6,558 nucleotides of DNA. Source: Acidobacteriota bacterium (lineage in GTDB: Bacteria; Acidobacteriota; Terriglobia; Bryobacterales; Bryobacteraceae). The notes beneath the pieces were generated by a model. The model did not search any database. It worked only from the letters and a program-made list of their open reading frames with translations, and was not told the origin of the DNA. Positions 1-6,557 of this stretch are shown piece by piece. How positions within the stretch are numbered: position 1 is the first letter of the stretch; each line of letters starts with the position of its first letter. Position numbers and translations under genes: made by a program. The DNA is taken from NCBI GenBank assembly GCA_021788955.1, contig JAJYKC010000141.1, positions 1-6,558 on the forward strand. Direction: 5' to 3'.

Positions 1-819
1 GTAGATCCCGATCTGGCCCCGGTGGACATGGCCGTTCTTGCGAATCTGGCCATAGACGGCCTGTACAAGGTTGCTGGGAATCGCGAAACCGATCCCTTCG
101 CTTCCGCCGGACTGCGACAGAATCAGGGTGTTCACCCCGATGAGATGCCCTGCGTCGTCCACCAGCGGACCTCCGCTGTTGCCGGGGTTGATGGGCGCGT
201 CGGTTTGGATGTAGACCGTCGTGTCGTCGGGGCGGATCTGGCGCGCCACCGAACTGATGATCCCCAGCGTCACCGATCCTTCCAGGCCAAACGGATTGCC
301 GAAGGCGAGCACCACCTGCCCTTGCCGCAAGTCGTCGGAGTTGCCGAATTCGAGCGGCTGCAACCCGCTTCGCTCCACTTTGAGCACGGCGATGTCGGTC
401 TCGTGATCGATGCCGACGAGTTTGGCGTCGATCTTAGTCTGCGGAACGGGCACGCCGCTTCCCGAAGCCGGGGCCGGAAGCCTCACCTGAATGCGGCGCG
501 CGCCCTGAACCACGTGAGCGTTCGTAACAACGTAACCGTCCGAGGAGAGAACGATTCCGCTCCCGCTGCTATGCTGCTTGGAGACGACCGGATCGCTCGA
601 GTCGCTGTCGGGGGACGCGTCTACCGGGGCGTAACCGATCGAGAAAACCTGCACCACCGATTGGCGGACGCGGCCGGAAAGAGCTTCGAGCGAGTTACTG
701 AACTCCCTGAGCGAGGGCAACCGCGCCGGAACCTGTTCCTGTGCCGCAAGGCTGGGTCCGGGAAGCCCTCCGAGAAGTGTCGCCAACCCTAGGCACAGAT
801 AAAACCGCGAACGAGACAT
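1..819 (-). CDS. Exported trypsin-like serine protease, HtrA/DegP/DegQ type (3' end outside window)
   Basis: This reading frame is open from an ATG at 819 to the window edge and gives 273 residues without a stop. Residues 1-26 look like a Sec signal peptide: Arg near the start, a hydrophobic core around 7-20, then a PSLAA|QE-like cleavage region, so the enzyme should act in the periplasm or envelope. The chymotrypsin-fold protease domain follows, with all three catalytic residues visible: His102 in TNAHVV, Asp142 in ETDIAVLKV and Ser215 in NPGNSGGPL. The FGNPFGL segment (173-179) and GIGFAIP (242-248) are also typical of HtrA proteases. In this family such enzymes degrade or handle misfolded envelope proteins. 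One or two PDZ domains normally follow; they would be left of base 1 and cannot be confirmed. A short extra loop rich in Pro, Ser and Gly (about 116-127) sits between the His and Asp strands. The gene starts 8 bases after the preceding gene ends, so the two are probably cotranscribed. No strong Shine-Dalgarno is visible. Confidence 0.95.
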   Translation of the reverse strand, partial: MSRSRFYLCLGLATLLGGLPGPSLAAQEQVPARLPSLREFSNSLEALSGRVRQSVVQVFSIGYAPVDASPDSDSSDPVVSKQHSSGSGIVLSSDGYVVTNAHVVQGARRIQVRLPAPASGSGVPVPQTKIDAKLVGIDHETDIAVLKVERSGLQPLEFGNSDDLRQGQVVLAFGNPFGLEGSVTLGIISSVARQIRPDDTTVYIQTDAPINPGNSGGPLVDDAGHLIGVNTLILSQSGGSEGIGFAIPSNLVQAVYGQIRKNGHVHRGQIGIY

Positions 820-827
820 CCGTGAGC

Positions 828-1385
828 TTATTGTCGCGCGAAATCCTCCCCGGCGCGGTGGGCCATAGCGTACGCAGGCGCCGGCGGCGGGAGCAGACGA
901 GGTGAGGGATCGCCGCATCCACACTCCGAATCCGCTGGGAAGCAGCCGCTGAGGCGGAGACCGGCTCGTAGGACATGGAGGCCGTCATGGGCCTCGCATT
1001 CGTAGGCGAGCAGGTGATTCGCGGCGTCAAGTACCTGCTCGAACACGGGGAGACCGAACGCGTCCCACAGCAACTCCCGCTCCTCGGCCGTAACCAGGCC
1101 CGTGTCCACCCGGCTCAGGATCACGAGCGAGTGCGTGGGACGCTCCCACTCGGAATCCCAGCGCCGCGCCAACCGGATCAGATCGGCGGCCGGAGCGGCG
1201 ATCACAGCGGGCCGGCTGCGTGCAGCCGACTCGTCCCAACCCTGTCCAAACACTTTCACGCGTCTTGACTCGGCGAAGCCCGGCTCAAGAACAACCGTCC
1301 GCGGGACCGGTTGCACCGGCGATACGTACTCAGCCAGCCGGGTACTCGGCCGGGAGGCTGGTTTCCACCTCATGAAGATCTGCAT
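828..1385 (-). CDS. Conserved-looking protein of unknown function with ECEAH and C-x-C-G motifs
   Basis: This is a 185-residue ORF that I cannot assign to a named family. It has no signal peptide or membrane segment. After a basic N-terminus rich in Pro and Arg, the middle (about 60-137) reads like a folded domain: a strand ending SLVILSR (86-92), a charged helix (TAEERELLWDAFGLP, 99-113), then VFEQVLD and LLAYECEAHDGLHV (125-138). The C-terminal part has ECGCGDPSPRL (154-164). Cys130, His133, Cys155 and Cys157 could form a metal site; that is inference. ECEAH-GLH followed by a CxCG-PRL signature is reminiscent of two short motifs in phenylacetate-CoA ligase/LuxE-like adenylating enzymes, but the protein is far too short for that enzyme and has no visible ATP-binding motif. 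An alternative start is the ATG at 1373; neither ATG has a clear ribosome binding site, and the frame has no other ATG or GTG before a stop just upstream. The gene ends 8 bases before the HtrA-type protease, suggesting a two-gene unit. Codon use and composition match the neighbours. Confidence 0.72.
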   Translation of the reverse strand: MQIFMRWKPASRPSTRLAEYVSPVQPVPRTVVLEPGFAESRRVKVFGQGWDESAARSRPAVIAAPAADLIRLARRWDSEWERPTHSLVILSRVDTGLVTAEERELLWDAFGLPVFEQVLDAANHLLAYECEAHDGLHVLRAGLRLSGCFPADSECGCGDPSPRLLPPPAPAYAMAHRAGEDFARQ

Positions 1386-1439
1386 ATCCGGATGACTTAA
1401 TGGCCTGATGTGCCTACCTCATTGGTGAAACGAATCCGC

Positions 1440-1486
1440 CGATGCTCTCGCCCGGCATCGTAGTCCCATCCCACTGACAGGGACTA
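1440..1486 (-). repeat. Two adjacent perfect inverted repeats downstream of the amidohydrolase gene
   Basis: In the 116-base gap between the amidohydrolase stop (1502) and the next gene start (1385) there are two back-to-back inverted repeats. TAGTCCC at 1461-1467 pairs with GGGACTA at 1480-1486 (7 bp, 12-base loop). CGATGC at 1440-1445 pairs with GCATCG at 1455-1460 (6 bp, 9-base loop). Read on the minus strand they would form two consecutive RNA hairpins beginning 15 bases after the stop codon. The position suits a transcript 3' end, but no U-rich tract follows, so a standard intrinsic terminator is not supported. They may instead be mRNA-stabilising hairpins, an operator for the downstream pair, or chance. 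The rest of the gap shows no convincing promoter. Confidence 0.4.
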
Positions 1487-1501
1487 GCTTTCGGAGATAC
1501 G

Positions 1502-2434
1502 TCAGCGCGCCGGGAAAAGAGCGTCGAAGTTGCCGGAGAAGATGCGGGCCGCGTCTTCCTCGTTGACGCCGATTTCGTACAGCGCTCGCGACTGGATTTC
1601 AAAGATCGAGGCGTGCCAGCCGCGCGGAAAAAAGGACGAGTCCGTGCCAAAGAGGAGGCGTCCAGGGCCGGCGACTTCGAGGGCGCGGCGGTAGACTTCG
1701 CGCAGGTCACAGTGCGAGCCTCCATATCGCATCCATCGGTTGCTGCTGGAGGTGTCGAGATACACGTTGGGGCAGAGGTCTGCGAGCATGAGCGCCTCGC
1801 GCAGAAGGCCGGCGCCGAAATGCGGCACGATGAATGGGACGCCCGGAAAGCGCTGTGCGAGAGGGTGCAGAGCGAGAGGATTCGACAGCGTCATATCGGC
1901 GGCGCCGGGCAGGCCGAGTTTGGTGCGGAAGCCGATGCTTAACGCTCCACAATGGACGAAGACCGCGGCTGAGTGAGCGGCGGCAGCTTCGACGAGCGTG
2001 ATGCTTCGCGAGTCTGAAAGCGGAACGCCGTGAAGTGCTGGGAAAAGACAAAGCGCGTGAATATGGCCGCCCGCCAACGCTGCGGCGGCATTCTCCGCGG
2101 CGCGATCCGCGGCCGGGTTGACCATCATGAAACCGCGGAAGCGCTCCCGGTGCGCGGCAGCCGCACAGACAACGGAACCCTCATCGCCGGGGATGCTGGC
2201 GATAAGCGCCGCGCGCTCGACGCCATGACGGCCGAGTTCGGCGGCCCAGCGGGCAGCGAGAACGGCGGGGTCTTCTGGCGGCGTCTCCCACCCCAGCGTA
2301 GCGACGGCTTCCTCGAAGCTCTTCCCCGCCTGGCCGGCGAGCATGGACGTCAGGCGGTGGCTCAGGAAGTGGATGTGTGCGTCGCACACGCGAAGAGGTC
2401 CCCAGGGGGATGAAGCAAGTCGGATGGCGGTCAT
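1502..2434 (-). CDS. Metal-dependent amidohydrolase, TIM-barrel, ACMSD/amidohydrolase-2 type
   Basis: The 310-residue product has the landmarks of the amidohydrolase-2 (ACMSD-like) TIM-barrel family. There is an N-terminal metal-binding H-x-H in CDAHIHF (His20, His22), a barrel-strand histidine in VFVHCG (His161), a further histidine in FIVPHFGAG (His205) and the C-terminal aspartate in LLFGTDSSFFPRGW (Asp265). By family precedent, H-x-H, His161 and Asp265 bind a divalent metal, and His205 is a catalytic acid/base candidate. Members hydrolyse C-N or C-O bonds or decarboxylate small carboxylic acids. The substrate here is unknown. The protein is cytoplasmic, with no signal peptide. The length is normal for the family, so it is probably complete. 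The ATG at 2434 overlaps the regulator's TGA (ATGA), with a GGAG about 11 bases upstream inside the regulator gene, pointing to translational coupling. It is the last gene of the cluster. Its sharing of a transcript with transketolase, a permease and a HAD hydrolase suggests a role in the same catabolic route; that is inference. Confidence 0.9.
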   Translation of the reverse strand: MTAIRLASSPWGPLRVCDAHIHFLSHRLTSMLAGQAGKSFEEAVATLGWETPPEDPAVLAARWAAELGRHGVERAALIASIPGDEGSVVCAAAAHRERFRGFMMVNPAADRAAENAAAALAGGHIHALCLFPALHGVPLSDSRSITLVEAAAAHSAAVFVHCGALSIGFRTKLGLPGAADMTLSNPLALHPLAQRFPGVPFIVPHFGAGLLREALMLADLCPNVYLDTSSSNRWMRYGGSHCDLREVYRRALEVAGPGRLLFGTDSSFFPRGWHASIFEIQSRALYEIGVNEEDAARIFSGNFDALFPAR

Positions 2435-3123
2435 GAGTCGTTGCGCTCCGTTGCGCGCGGTAGACGCGCGGCCGGGCTGGTTTCACCGCTCGCGCCCATA
2501 ACGCCTGCGGCAACGGCGGCAAGCGTGACGGTGGCGGCATTGGAAGCGCCGAGTTTTTTCATCATCGTCTTCCGGTAGCTTCGCACAGTCTCCACTTCCA
2601 GGCTAAGTAAATTGGCGATCTCCTTGCTCGATTTTCCGTCGGCAATGAGCCGGAGGACGTCGCGTTCGCGCGGGGACAGTTGTTCGATCGACGCCTTCGG
2701 CAAAAGGGCGGCATGAGGTTGGGAGGGCGGTAGATGAGGCGTGTAGACGTAGGAGCCGCCGCGGGCGACGACACCGATCGCCTCGAGCAGGTCATTCTCG
2801 GTGGCGGCTTGCGAAAGCAGACCGAGAGCGCCGGCCGACAGGGCTTCGTTCAGCTTGTGGCGTGGCTCATCGGCGGCCAGCAGTAGAATACGTGCGTCCG
2901 CCTTGCACTGAACGAGAAGACGAACTATGTCCGCCGCGCTCACGCCCTTGAGTCCAATCGAAAGAAGGACTACATCGGGGAGGCAGCCTTGGAACGCCTG
3001 GAGCGTTTCCTCCGCTTCACTCGTCTCGGCCACCACGTCAAAGCCGCCCGCCTGACGGAGCATGGATGCGAGCCCGTCCCGCATCATCCGGTGGCCTTCG
3101 GCAATCAGGATTCGGATCGCCAT
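2431..3123 (-). CDS. NarL/LuxR-type transcriptional regulator with degenerate receiver domain
   Basis: The product is 230 residues from the ATG at 3123. I chose this start because GGGAGGA lies directly upstream and because the receiver fold begins with MAIRILIAEGH; the frame could extend to a TTG at 3159, but that adds only 12 residues not expected in the family. Residues 1-120 resemble a CheY-like receiver and residues 147-207 are a LuxR-type helix-turn-helix domain (LSPRERDVLRLIADGKSSKEIA followed by the VETVRSYRKTMMKKLGA recognition region), which binds DNA. The receiver lacks the usual chemistry. The phospho-acceptor position in DVVLLSIGLKG is Ser55, not Asp; the acidic pair that is normally DD is Glu9-Gly10; the conserved Lys of the KxA/KDA loop is Gln105; and the Thr/Ser switch position reads as Ala. 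Phosphorylation by a histidine kinase therefore seems unlikely, and no kinase gene is in the window. It probably controls this operon or acts through ligand or protein binding (inference). It starts 49 bases after the transketolase C-subunit gene ends. Confidence 0.92.
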   Translation of the reverse strand: MAIRILIAEGHRMMRDGLASMLRQAGGFDVVAETSEAEETLQAFQGCLPDVVLLSIGLKGVSAADIVRLLVQCKADARILLLAADEPRHKLNEALSAGALGLLSQAATENDLLEAIGVVARGGSYVYTPHLPPSQPHAALLPKASIEQLSPRERDVLRLIADGKSSKEIANLLSLEVETVRSYRKTMMKKLGASNAATVTLAAVAAGVMGASGETSPAARLPRATERNDS

Positions 3124-3124
3124 G

Positions 3125-3131
3125 TCCTCCC
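3125..3131 (-). promoter_or_regulatory. Ribosome binding site deciding the regulator start
   Basis: On the minus strand GGGAGGA lies immediately before the ATG at 3123. It is the strongest purine-rich Shine-Dalgarno match seen at any gene start in the window, although its spacing to the ATG is short (about 2 bases after GGAGG). It favours the ATG start over the TTG at 3159. Confidence 0.6.
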
Positions 3132-3172
3132 ACCGTGAAAGAATTCGGTCCCAGCGCAACCCAGTGCGCCGT

Positions 3173-4147
3173 TTACCGTTTTCGCTTCAGCGCCCGATGA
3201 CACGAGGCGATCAAGTCCCGGGCCAACAGCCCGTACTTGTCGAGTAAACCGTCGGGAGTGCCCGACTCTGCGTAGGTATTTTGAATACCCACGAACTCCA
3301 TTACACAAGGATACGTTTCAGCAACAACTTGAGCAACACGCACACCGAGGCCCGAGTCCGCCAGGTGCTCTTCGGCCACGACGATGGCGCCGGTCTCCCG
3401 CGCCGCGCGGGCGATGGACTCTCGGTCGAGCGGCTTGATGGTATGCATATCGAGCACGCGCGCCGAGACGCCCTCCCTGCCCAGCATGACAGATGCTTTC
3501 CATGCCTCCGCCACGAGCAGGCCGGTGGCGATGAATGTAATGTCCCGCCCTGGTATGATCTCGACCGCTTTGCCGATCTCGAAGCTGGACTCGGCCGCGT
3601 AAATGATGGGCGCTTTGGCGCGGCCCATGCGAAGGAACACCGGACCGAAGTGAGCGGCTGCGGCGCGGACAAGTGCGCGTGTGGCGTACTGGTCAGCCGG
3701 GCAGATTACCGTGAAACCCGCGAGCGAGCAGGCGAGGCTGATGTCTTCCACGCTCATCTGCGACGGGCCGTCTTCTCCGATCGAAATCCCACTGTGCGTT
3801 CCCACAACCTTGAGATTCACGTTCGGAAACGCCGCGGTCACGCGCAACTGCTCGAACCCTTTATTCAGGATGAACGCCGAGAAACTCGACACGAAAGGGA
3901 TTTTCCCGGAAGAAGCCAGGCCGGCGCCGATGCCGATCAGGTTCGCCTCGGCGATTCCGCATTCGAAGAACCGGTCCGGAAATTCCTTCGCGAAGTAACT
4001 CGTGTAAGTGGATTTCGACAGATCCGCGTCGCCTACGACGATGTTCGGATTTTCACGCCCGAGTTCCACCAATGCATGGCCGAAAGCCTCGCGCGTAGCG
4101 GCGCCGGGTTTCAATTCGAGACTGCTAGCCGATGTCATGGGACTCAT
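3173..4147 (-). CDS. Transketolase, C-terminal subunit (split transketolase, pyrimidine-binding plus C-terminal domain)
   Basis: The product has 324 residues. It carries the pyrimidine-binding half of a thiamine-diphosphate (TPP) enzyme and the transketolase C-terminal domain. FFECGIAEANLIGIGAGLA (60-78) contains Glu67, the conserved acidic residue that activates the thiazolium ring of TPP by contacting the aminopyrimidine. The loop GISIGEDGPSQMSVEDI (120-136) is typical of transketolase and DXS, and the C-terminal domain shows VLDMHTIKPLD (231-241) and EEHLADSGLG (259-268). With the separate N-terminal subunit it would form a complete heteromeric enzyme that transfers two-carbon ketol units between sugar phosphates, in the cytoplasm. 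Its ATG overlaps the N-subunit's TGA (ATGA at 4144-4147), which fits stoichiometric, coupled production. A second ATG at 4138 is possible. The final GLG motif has Ser where Gly-Gly is common; I do not read that as inactivating. Confidence 0.95.
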   Translation of the reverse strand: MSPMTSASSLELKPGAATREAFGHALVELGRENPNIVVGDADLSKSTYTSYFAKEFPDRFFECGIAEANLIGIGAGLASSGKIPFVSSFSAFILNKGFEQLRVTAAFPNVNLKVVGTHSGISIGEDGPSQMSVEDISLACSLAGFTVICPADQYATRALVRAAAAHFGPVFLRMGRAKAPIIYAAESSFEIGKAVEIIPGRDITFIATGLLVAEAWKASVMLGREGVSARVLDMHTIKPLDRESIARAARETGAIVVAEEHLADSGLGVRVAQVVAETYPCVMEFVGIQNTYAESGTPDGLLDKYGLLARDLIASCHRALKRKR

Positions 4148-4968
4148 ACCAGTTCGGCCAGGGCGCGCTGCATCTCGTCCGGCGTAGGCGCGGTGCCGTG
4201 GAACTTCGGATTGTTCTCCATGAAGGAAACTCCCTTGCCCTTCACCGTATGGGCGAGGATGACTGTGGGTTTCCCGCTCGTGACGGCGGCTTCGGCGAAG
4301 GCGCCCTGCAGCGCGGGGATCGAGTGGCCGTCCACTTCGAGCACGTGCCAGTTAAAGGCACGCCATTTGTCGGCGAGCGGCTCCAGATCGAGGATGTCGG
4401 CGACGAACCCGTCGAGTTGGATCCTGTTGTAGTCGACGATGGCCACAACATTATCAACGCGGCGGACGCCGGCGAACATCGCTGCTTCCCAGATCTGGCC
4501 TTCCTGGATTTCACCGTCGCCCAGAACGACGTAGGCGCGGGACGGCCGGCCGTCCAGCTTCGCGGCCATCGCCATGCCGATGCCGAGCGAGAGTCCCTGG
4601 CCAAGCGAGCCGGTCGAGGCTTCGAGCACCGGCAGGAAACGGACATCGGGATGGCCCTGATAGACCGAGCCGAGCCGGCGCAGCGTGTCGAGCGAGTTCC
4701 AGTCACAATAGCCGCAGTCGGCGAGCACGGAGTACAGCACCGGCGCCGCGTGACCTTTGGAGAGAATAAAGCGGTCGCGGTCCTCCCATTTGGGGTTGGA
4801 AGGGTCGTGCCGGAGAACGCTGTTGAAGAGCGTGACGAGGATTTCGACCGCGGAGAGCGAGCCGCCCGGGTGGCCTGACTTGGCCGCGGTGATCATTTCG
4901 ACGATCTTCCGCCGGATTCTAAGAGCCTTCGCTTCCAGTTCCGTTTGCGACAGAGACGGGCGAAACAT
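4144..4968 (-). CDS. Transketolase, N-terminal subunit (TPP-binding)
   Basis: From the ATG at 4968 the product has 274 residues, the usual size for a stand-alone N-terminal transketolase subunit. Motifs in order are SGHPGGSLS (31-39), the active-site SKGHAAPVLY (70-79), GSLGQGLS (120-127), the TPP and magnesium-binding GDGEIQEGQIWE (150-161) running to Asn181 in VDYN, and TVKGKGVSFME (241-251) with His258 shortly after. All are intact, so the subunit should be active together with the C-terminal subunit encoded next. I chose ATG 4968 rather than the in-frame TTG at 4974, because the weak GAG at 4976-4978 sits 7 bases before the ATG. The gene starts 36 bases after the permease gene ends. The pair could serve general pentose phosphate metabolism or a dedicated pathway; its neighbourhood with a permease, HAD hydrolase and amidohydrolase favours a dedicated one. 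Confidence 0.95.
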   Translation of the reverse strand: MFRPSLSQTELEAKALRIRRKIVEMITAAKSGHPGGSLSAVEILVTLFNSVLRHDPSNPKWEDRDRFILSKGHAAPVLYSVLADCGYCDWNSLDTLRRLGSVYQGHPDVRFLPVLEASTGSLGQGLSLGIGMAMAAKLDGRPSRAYVVLGDGEIQEGQIWEAAMFAGVRRVDNVVAIVDYNRIQLDGFVADILDLEPLADKWRAFNWHVLEVDGHSIPALQGAFAEAAVTSGKPTVILAHTVKGKGVSFMENNPKFHGTAPTPDEMQRALAELV

Positions 4969-5004
4969 AATCAATCTCTAATCTAGCAAGGTGGACGCCT
5001 TGTA

Positions 5005-6174
5005 CTATCCGCCGGGGACCGCCCGCAGCTCTGTCTCCGGCGTGAGCGCCGTCGAAGTCAGAGCCGCGGCGATGGCGCTGAGCAACGGAATGACGCAGAG
5101 ACCGAGGCGCAGCGAACTCAGTTGGGCGAGCAGTCCGATGAGAGGTGGTCCCATCAGAAACCCGGAGTAGCCAATGGCTGTCACGGCGGCGATCCCCGCT
5201 TGCGGGGCGACGCCGGAAACGCGGCCGGCCCGCAATGTGAGGATCGGAAAGATGGCGGAAAAGCCGAGCCCGGCGCATGCGAAACCGGCCAGTGCGCCGG
5301 GGAGCGCGCCACGGACGAGGCCCGCAAAGAGTCCCACCGAAGCCAGAAGTGCGCCTCGGCGGACGATGACGGCATCCGGAAGGCGCAAGCGAATCCGGTC
5401 GCCGAGCAGCCTGCCCGCGGCCATGGCGACCGAGAAGACCGCGTAACCCGCCGCCGCGAGGCCGGGCGAGACGCCAGGCAAGCCGCCCACGTAAACCGCG
5501 CCCCAATCTGCCATGGCCCCCTCGCCCATGAGGACACAAAAGGCGATCGCGCCGAGGCCCCAGACAGACGCCAGGTGACGAGTCCAATGGATAGGGACTC
5601 TGGGCACGGCCGGCGCTGCTTGGTCCGAGAGCAGATGCCGCGTCGCGAAAGCTGTTGATCCAAGCAACAAGGGCAACAGAAGTACCAGGTGCACCGGCGG
5701 CGAGAGCTTGAGCGCGGCGGCGAGCCCTCCCATGACGGAGCCGATCATGCCGCCGATGCTGAACAGCGCATGGAAGGACGTCATCACCGGCTTGCCGAGC
5801 GCCTGCTCGACGACCACCGCCTGTGTGTTCATCGAGACGTCCATCGTAGCCGCGGCCCAGCCGAACACAAACAGCGCTGGGCCCAGCAGAACAGCTTTCG
5901 GAACAACCGCCGGCAGCGGAAGAACAACACAGAAGGCGAACGAGGACAGGCGAGTGACGGCGGCGCTATGAAAGCGGCCGATCAGCCGCGAGGTGAGAGG
6001 CATACTGCAGAGCGCGCCGGCCGTCGTGAACAGTAAAGCCAACCCGAGGCCACCGGCCGGAAGCCCGAGTTTTTGTTGCACCGCCGGAATGCGGGCAAGC
6101 CAGTTCGACACGATGACGCCGTGGAGCAGGAAGATGCCGCTCACCCGCCAGCGCGCGCGCGCCGGCGCGATCAT
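5005..6174 (-). CDS. MFS transporter, YbjJ/fucose-permease-like
   Basis: The product has 389 residues and is strongly hydrophobic with about 12 predicted membrane helices by eye, in the order expected of a complete major facilitator superfamily carrier in the inner membrane. The first helix is followed by NWLARIPAVQQKLGL (24-38), a signature I associate with YbjJ-like MFS proteins. Other family-like segments are ATMDVSMNTQAVVVEQ (109-124), MTSFHALFSIGG (131-142), GEGAMADWGAVYV (217-229) and the loop motif AAGRLLGDRIR (252-262). YbjJ and its relatives are poorly characterised; sugar permease-like membership is likely but the substrate cannot be stated. The ATG at 6174 overlaps the TGA of the upstream HAD gene (ATGA), so translation is probably coupled. 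The gene ends with TAG 36 bases before the transketolase N-subunit start. Confidence 0.93.
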   Translation of the reverse strand: MIAPARARWRVSGIFLLHGVIVSNWLARIPAVQQKLGLPAGGLGLALLFTTAGALCSMPLTSRLIGRFHSAAVTRLSSFAFCVVLPLPAVVPKAVLLGPALFVFGWAAATMDVSMNTQAVVVEQALGKPVMTSFHALFSIGGMIGSVMGGLAAALKLSPPVHLVLLLPLLLGSTAFATRHLLSDQAAPAVPRVPIHWTRHLASVWGLGAIAFCVLMGEGAMADWGAVYVGGLPGVSPGLAAAGYAVFSVAMAAGRLLGDRIRLRLPDAVIVRRGALLASVGLFAGLVRGALPGALAGFACAGLGFSAIFPILTLRAGRVSGVAPQAGIAAVTAIGYSGFLMGPPLIGLLAQLSSLRLGLCVIPLLSAIAAALTSTALTPETELRAVPGG

Positions 6175-6557
6175 ACTTCGAGCGGAGGCAGGTGGTAACG
6201 ATCGCTCAATTCGGCCGCTGCGGCCGCCGGAGTCGTGAAAAGGACGGCGTTCATGCCGAGTTCGCGCGCCGCGTGCACATTGTCAGGGCGGTCATCCAGA
6301 AAAAGGCTGGCTTCCGGTTGCACTCCCAGTCCGGCGAGGACTCGTTCGTAGATGCCGGCGCTCGGCTTCGCCATCCGTACGTCGCAGGAGAAGACACGGT
6401 AATCGAAGCGGTGAATCCACGGGTGAATCGCATCGAGGTGCTCGCGCAGCGAAAGCGGCATGTTGGACAGGATCGCGGTGCGGATGCCCGTGTCTCGTAC
6501 GCGCATCGCCCAGTCCACCATCACCGGGTCGCCGTGGGACCAGCTCGAGGAATCGAG
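6171..6557 (-). CDS. HAD-superfamily hydrolase, subfamily IA (N-terminal part outside window)
   Basis: The frame is open from the window edge to TGA at 6171-6173 and gives 128 residues of the C-terminal half. A GTG at 6524 exists, but in-frame coding sequence continues to the right edge (LDSSSWSHGDPV before it), so the real start lies beyond base 6558. Visible HAD motifs are motif II in AILSNMP (Ser/Asn), motif III Lys in AKPSAGIYE, and motif IV LFLDDRPDNV with its two aspartates, followed by ARELGMNAVLF. Motif I (DxDxT), needed to prove catalysis, is off the edge. Family members are mostly small-molecule phosphatases, with some haloacid dehalogenases or phosphoglucomutases. The layout of the visible part fits the IA/variant-3 phosphatases with an alpha-helical cap. 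It is the most upstream gene of the cluster seen here and overlaps the MFS start by 4 bases. A sugar-phosphate phosphatase role would suit the transketolase context, but that is inference. Confidence 0.9.
   Translation of the reverse strand, partial: LDSSSWSHGDPVMVDWAMRVRDTGIRTAILSNMPLSLREHLDAIHPWIHRFDYRVFSCDVRMAKPSAGIYERVLAGLGVQPEASLFLDDRPDNVHAARELGMNAVLFTTPAAAAAELSDRYHLPPLEV

Noticed and set aside
22..792. Long plus-strand ORF of 256 codons
   Set aside because: It lies wholly opposite the HtrA-type protease, whose catalytic triad and family motifs are clear on the minus strand. The plus-strand translation is arginine/aspartate-rich with no recognisable motif, as expected for an antisense shadow in GC-rich DNA.
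1387..1501. Intrinsic terminator in the intergenic gap
   Set aside because: Hairpins are present but neither is followed on the minus strand by a run of T, so I list them only as inverted repeats.
3124..3159. N-terminal extension of the regulator from TTG at 3159
   Set aside because: The 12 extra residues are not receiver-like, and a purine-rich ribosome binding site stands directly before the ATG at 3123.
3281..4432. Plus-strand ORF of 383 codons
   Set aside because: It spans antisense to the transketolase C-subunit and the end of the N-subunit, both with intact motifs. The translation is low in hydrophobic structure and resembles no family.
4132..4878. Plus-strand ORF of 248 codons
   Set aside because: It is antisense to the transketolase N-subunit; the Asp/Arg/Val-rich translation mirrors codon bias of the real gene.
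6171..6524. Treating the HAD hydrolase as a complete 117-residue protein from the GTG at 6524
   Set aside because: The frame continues open to the right window edge and HAD motif I is absent from the visible part, so the gene is cut by the window rather than truncated in nature.
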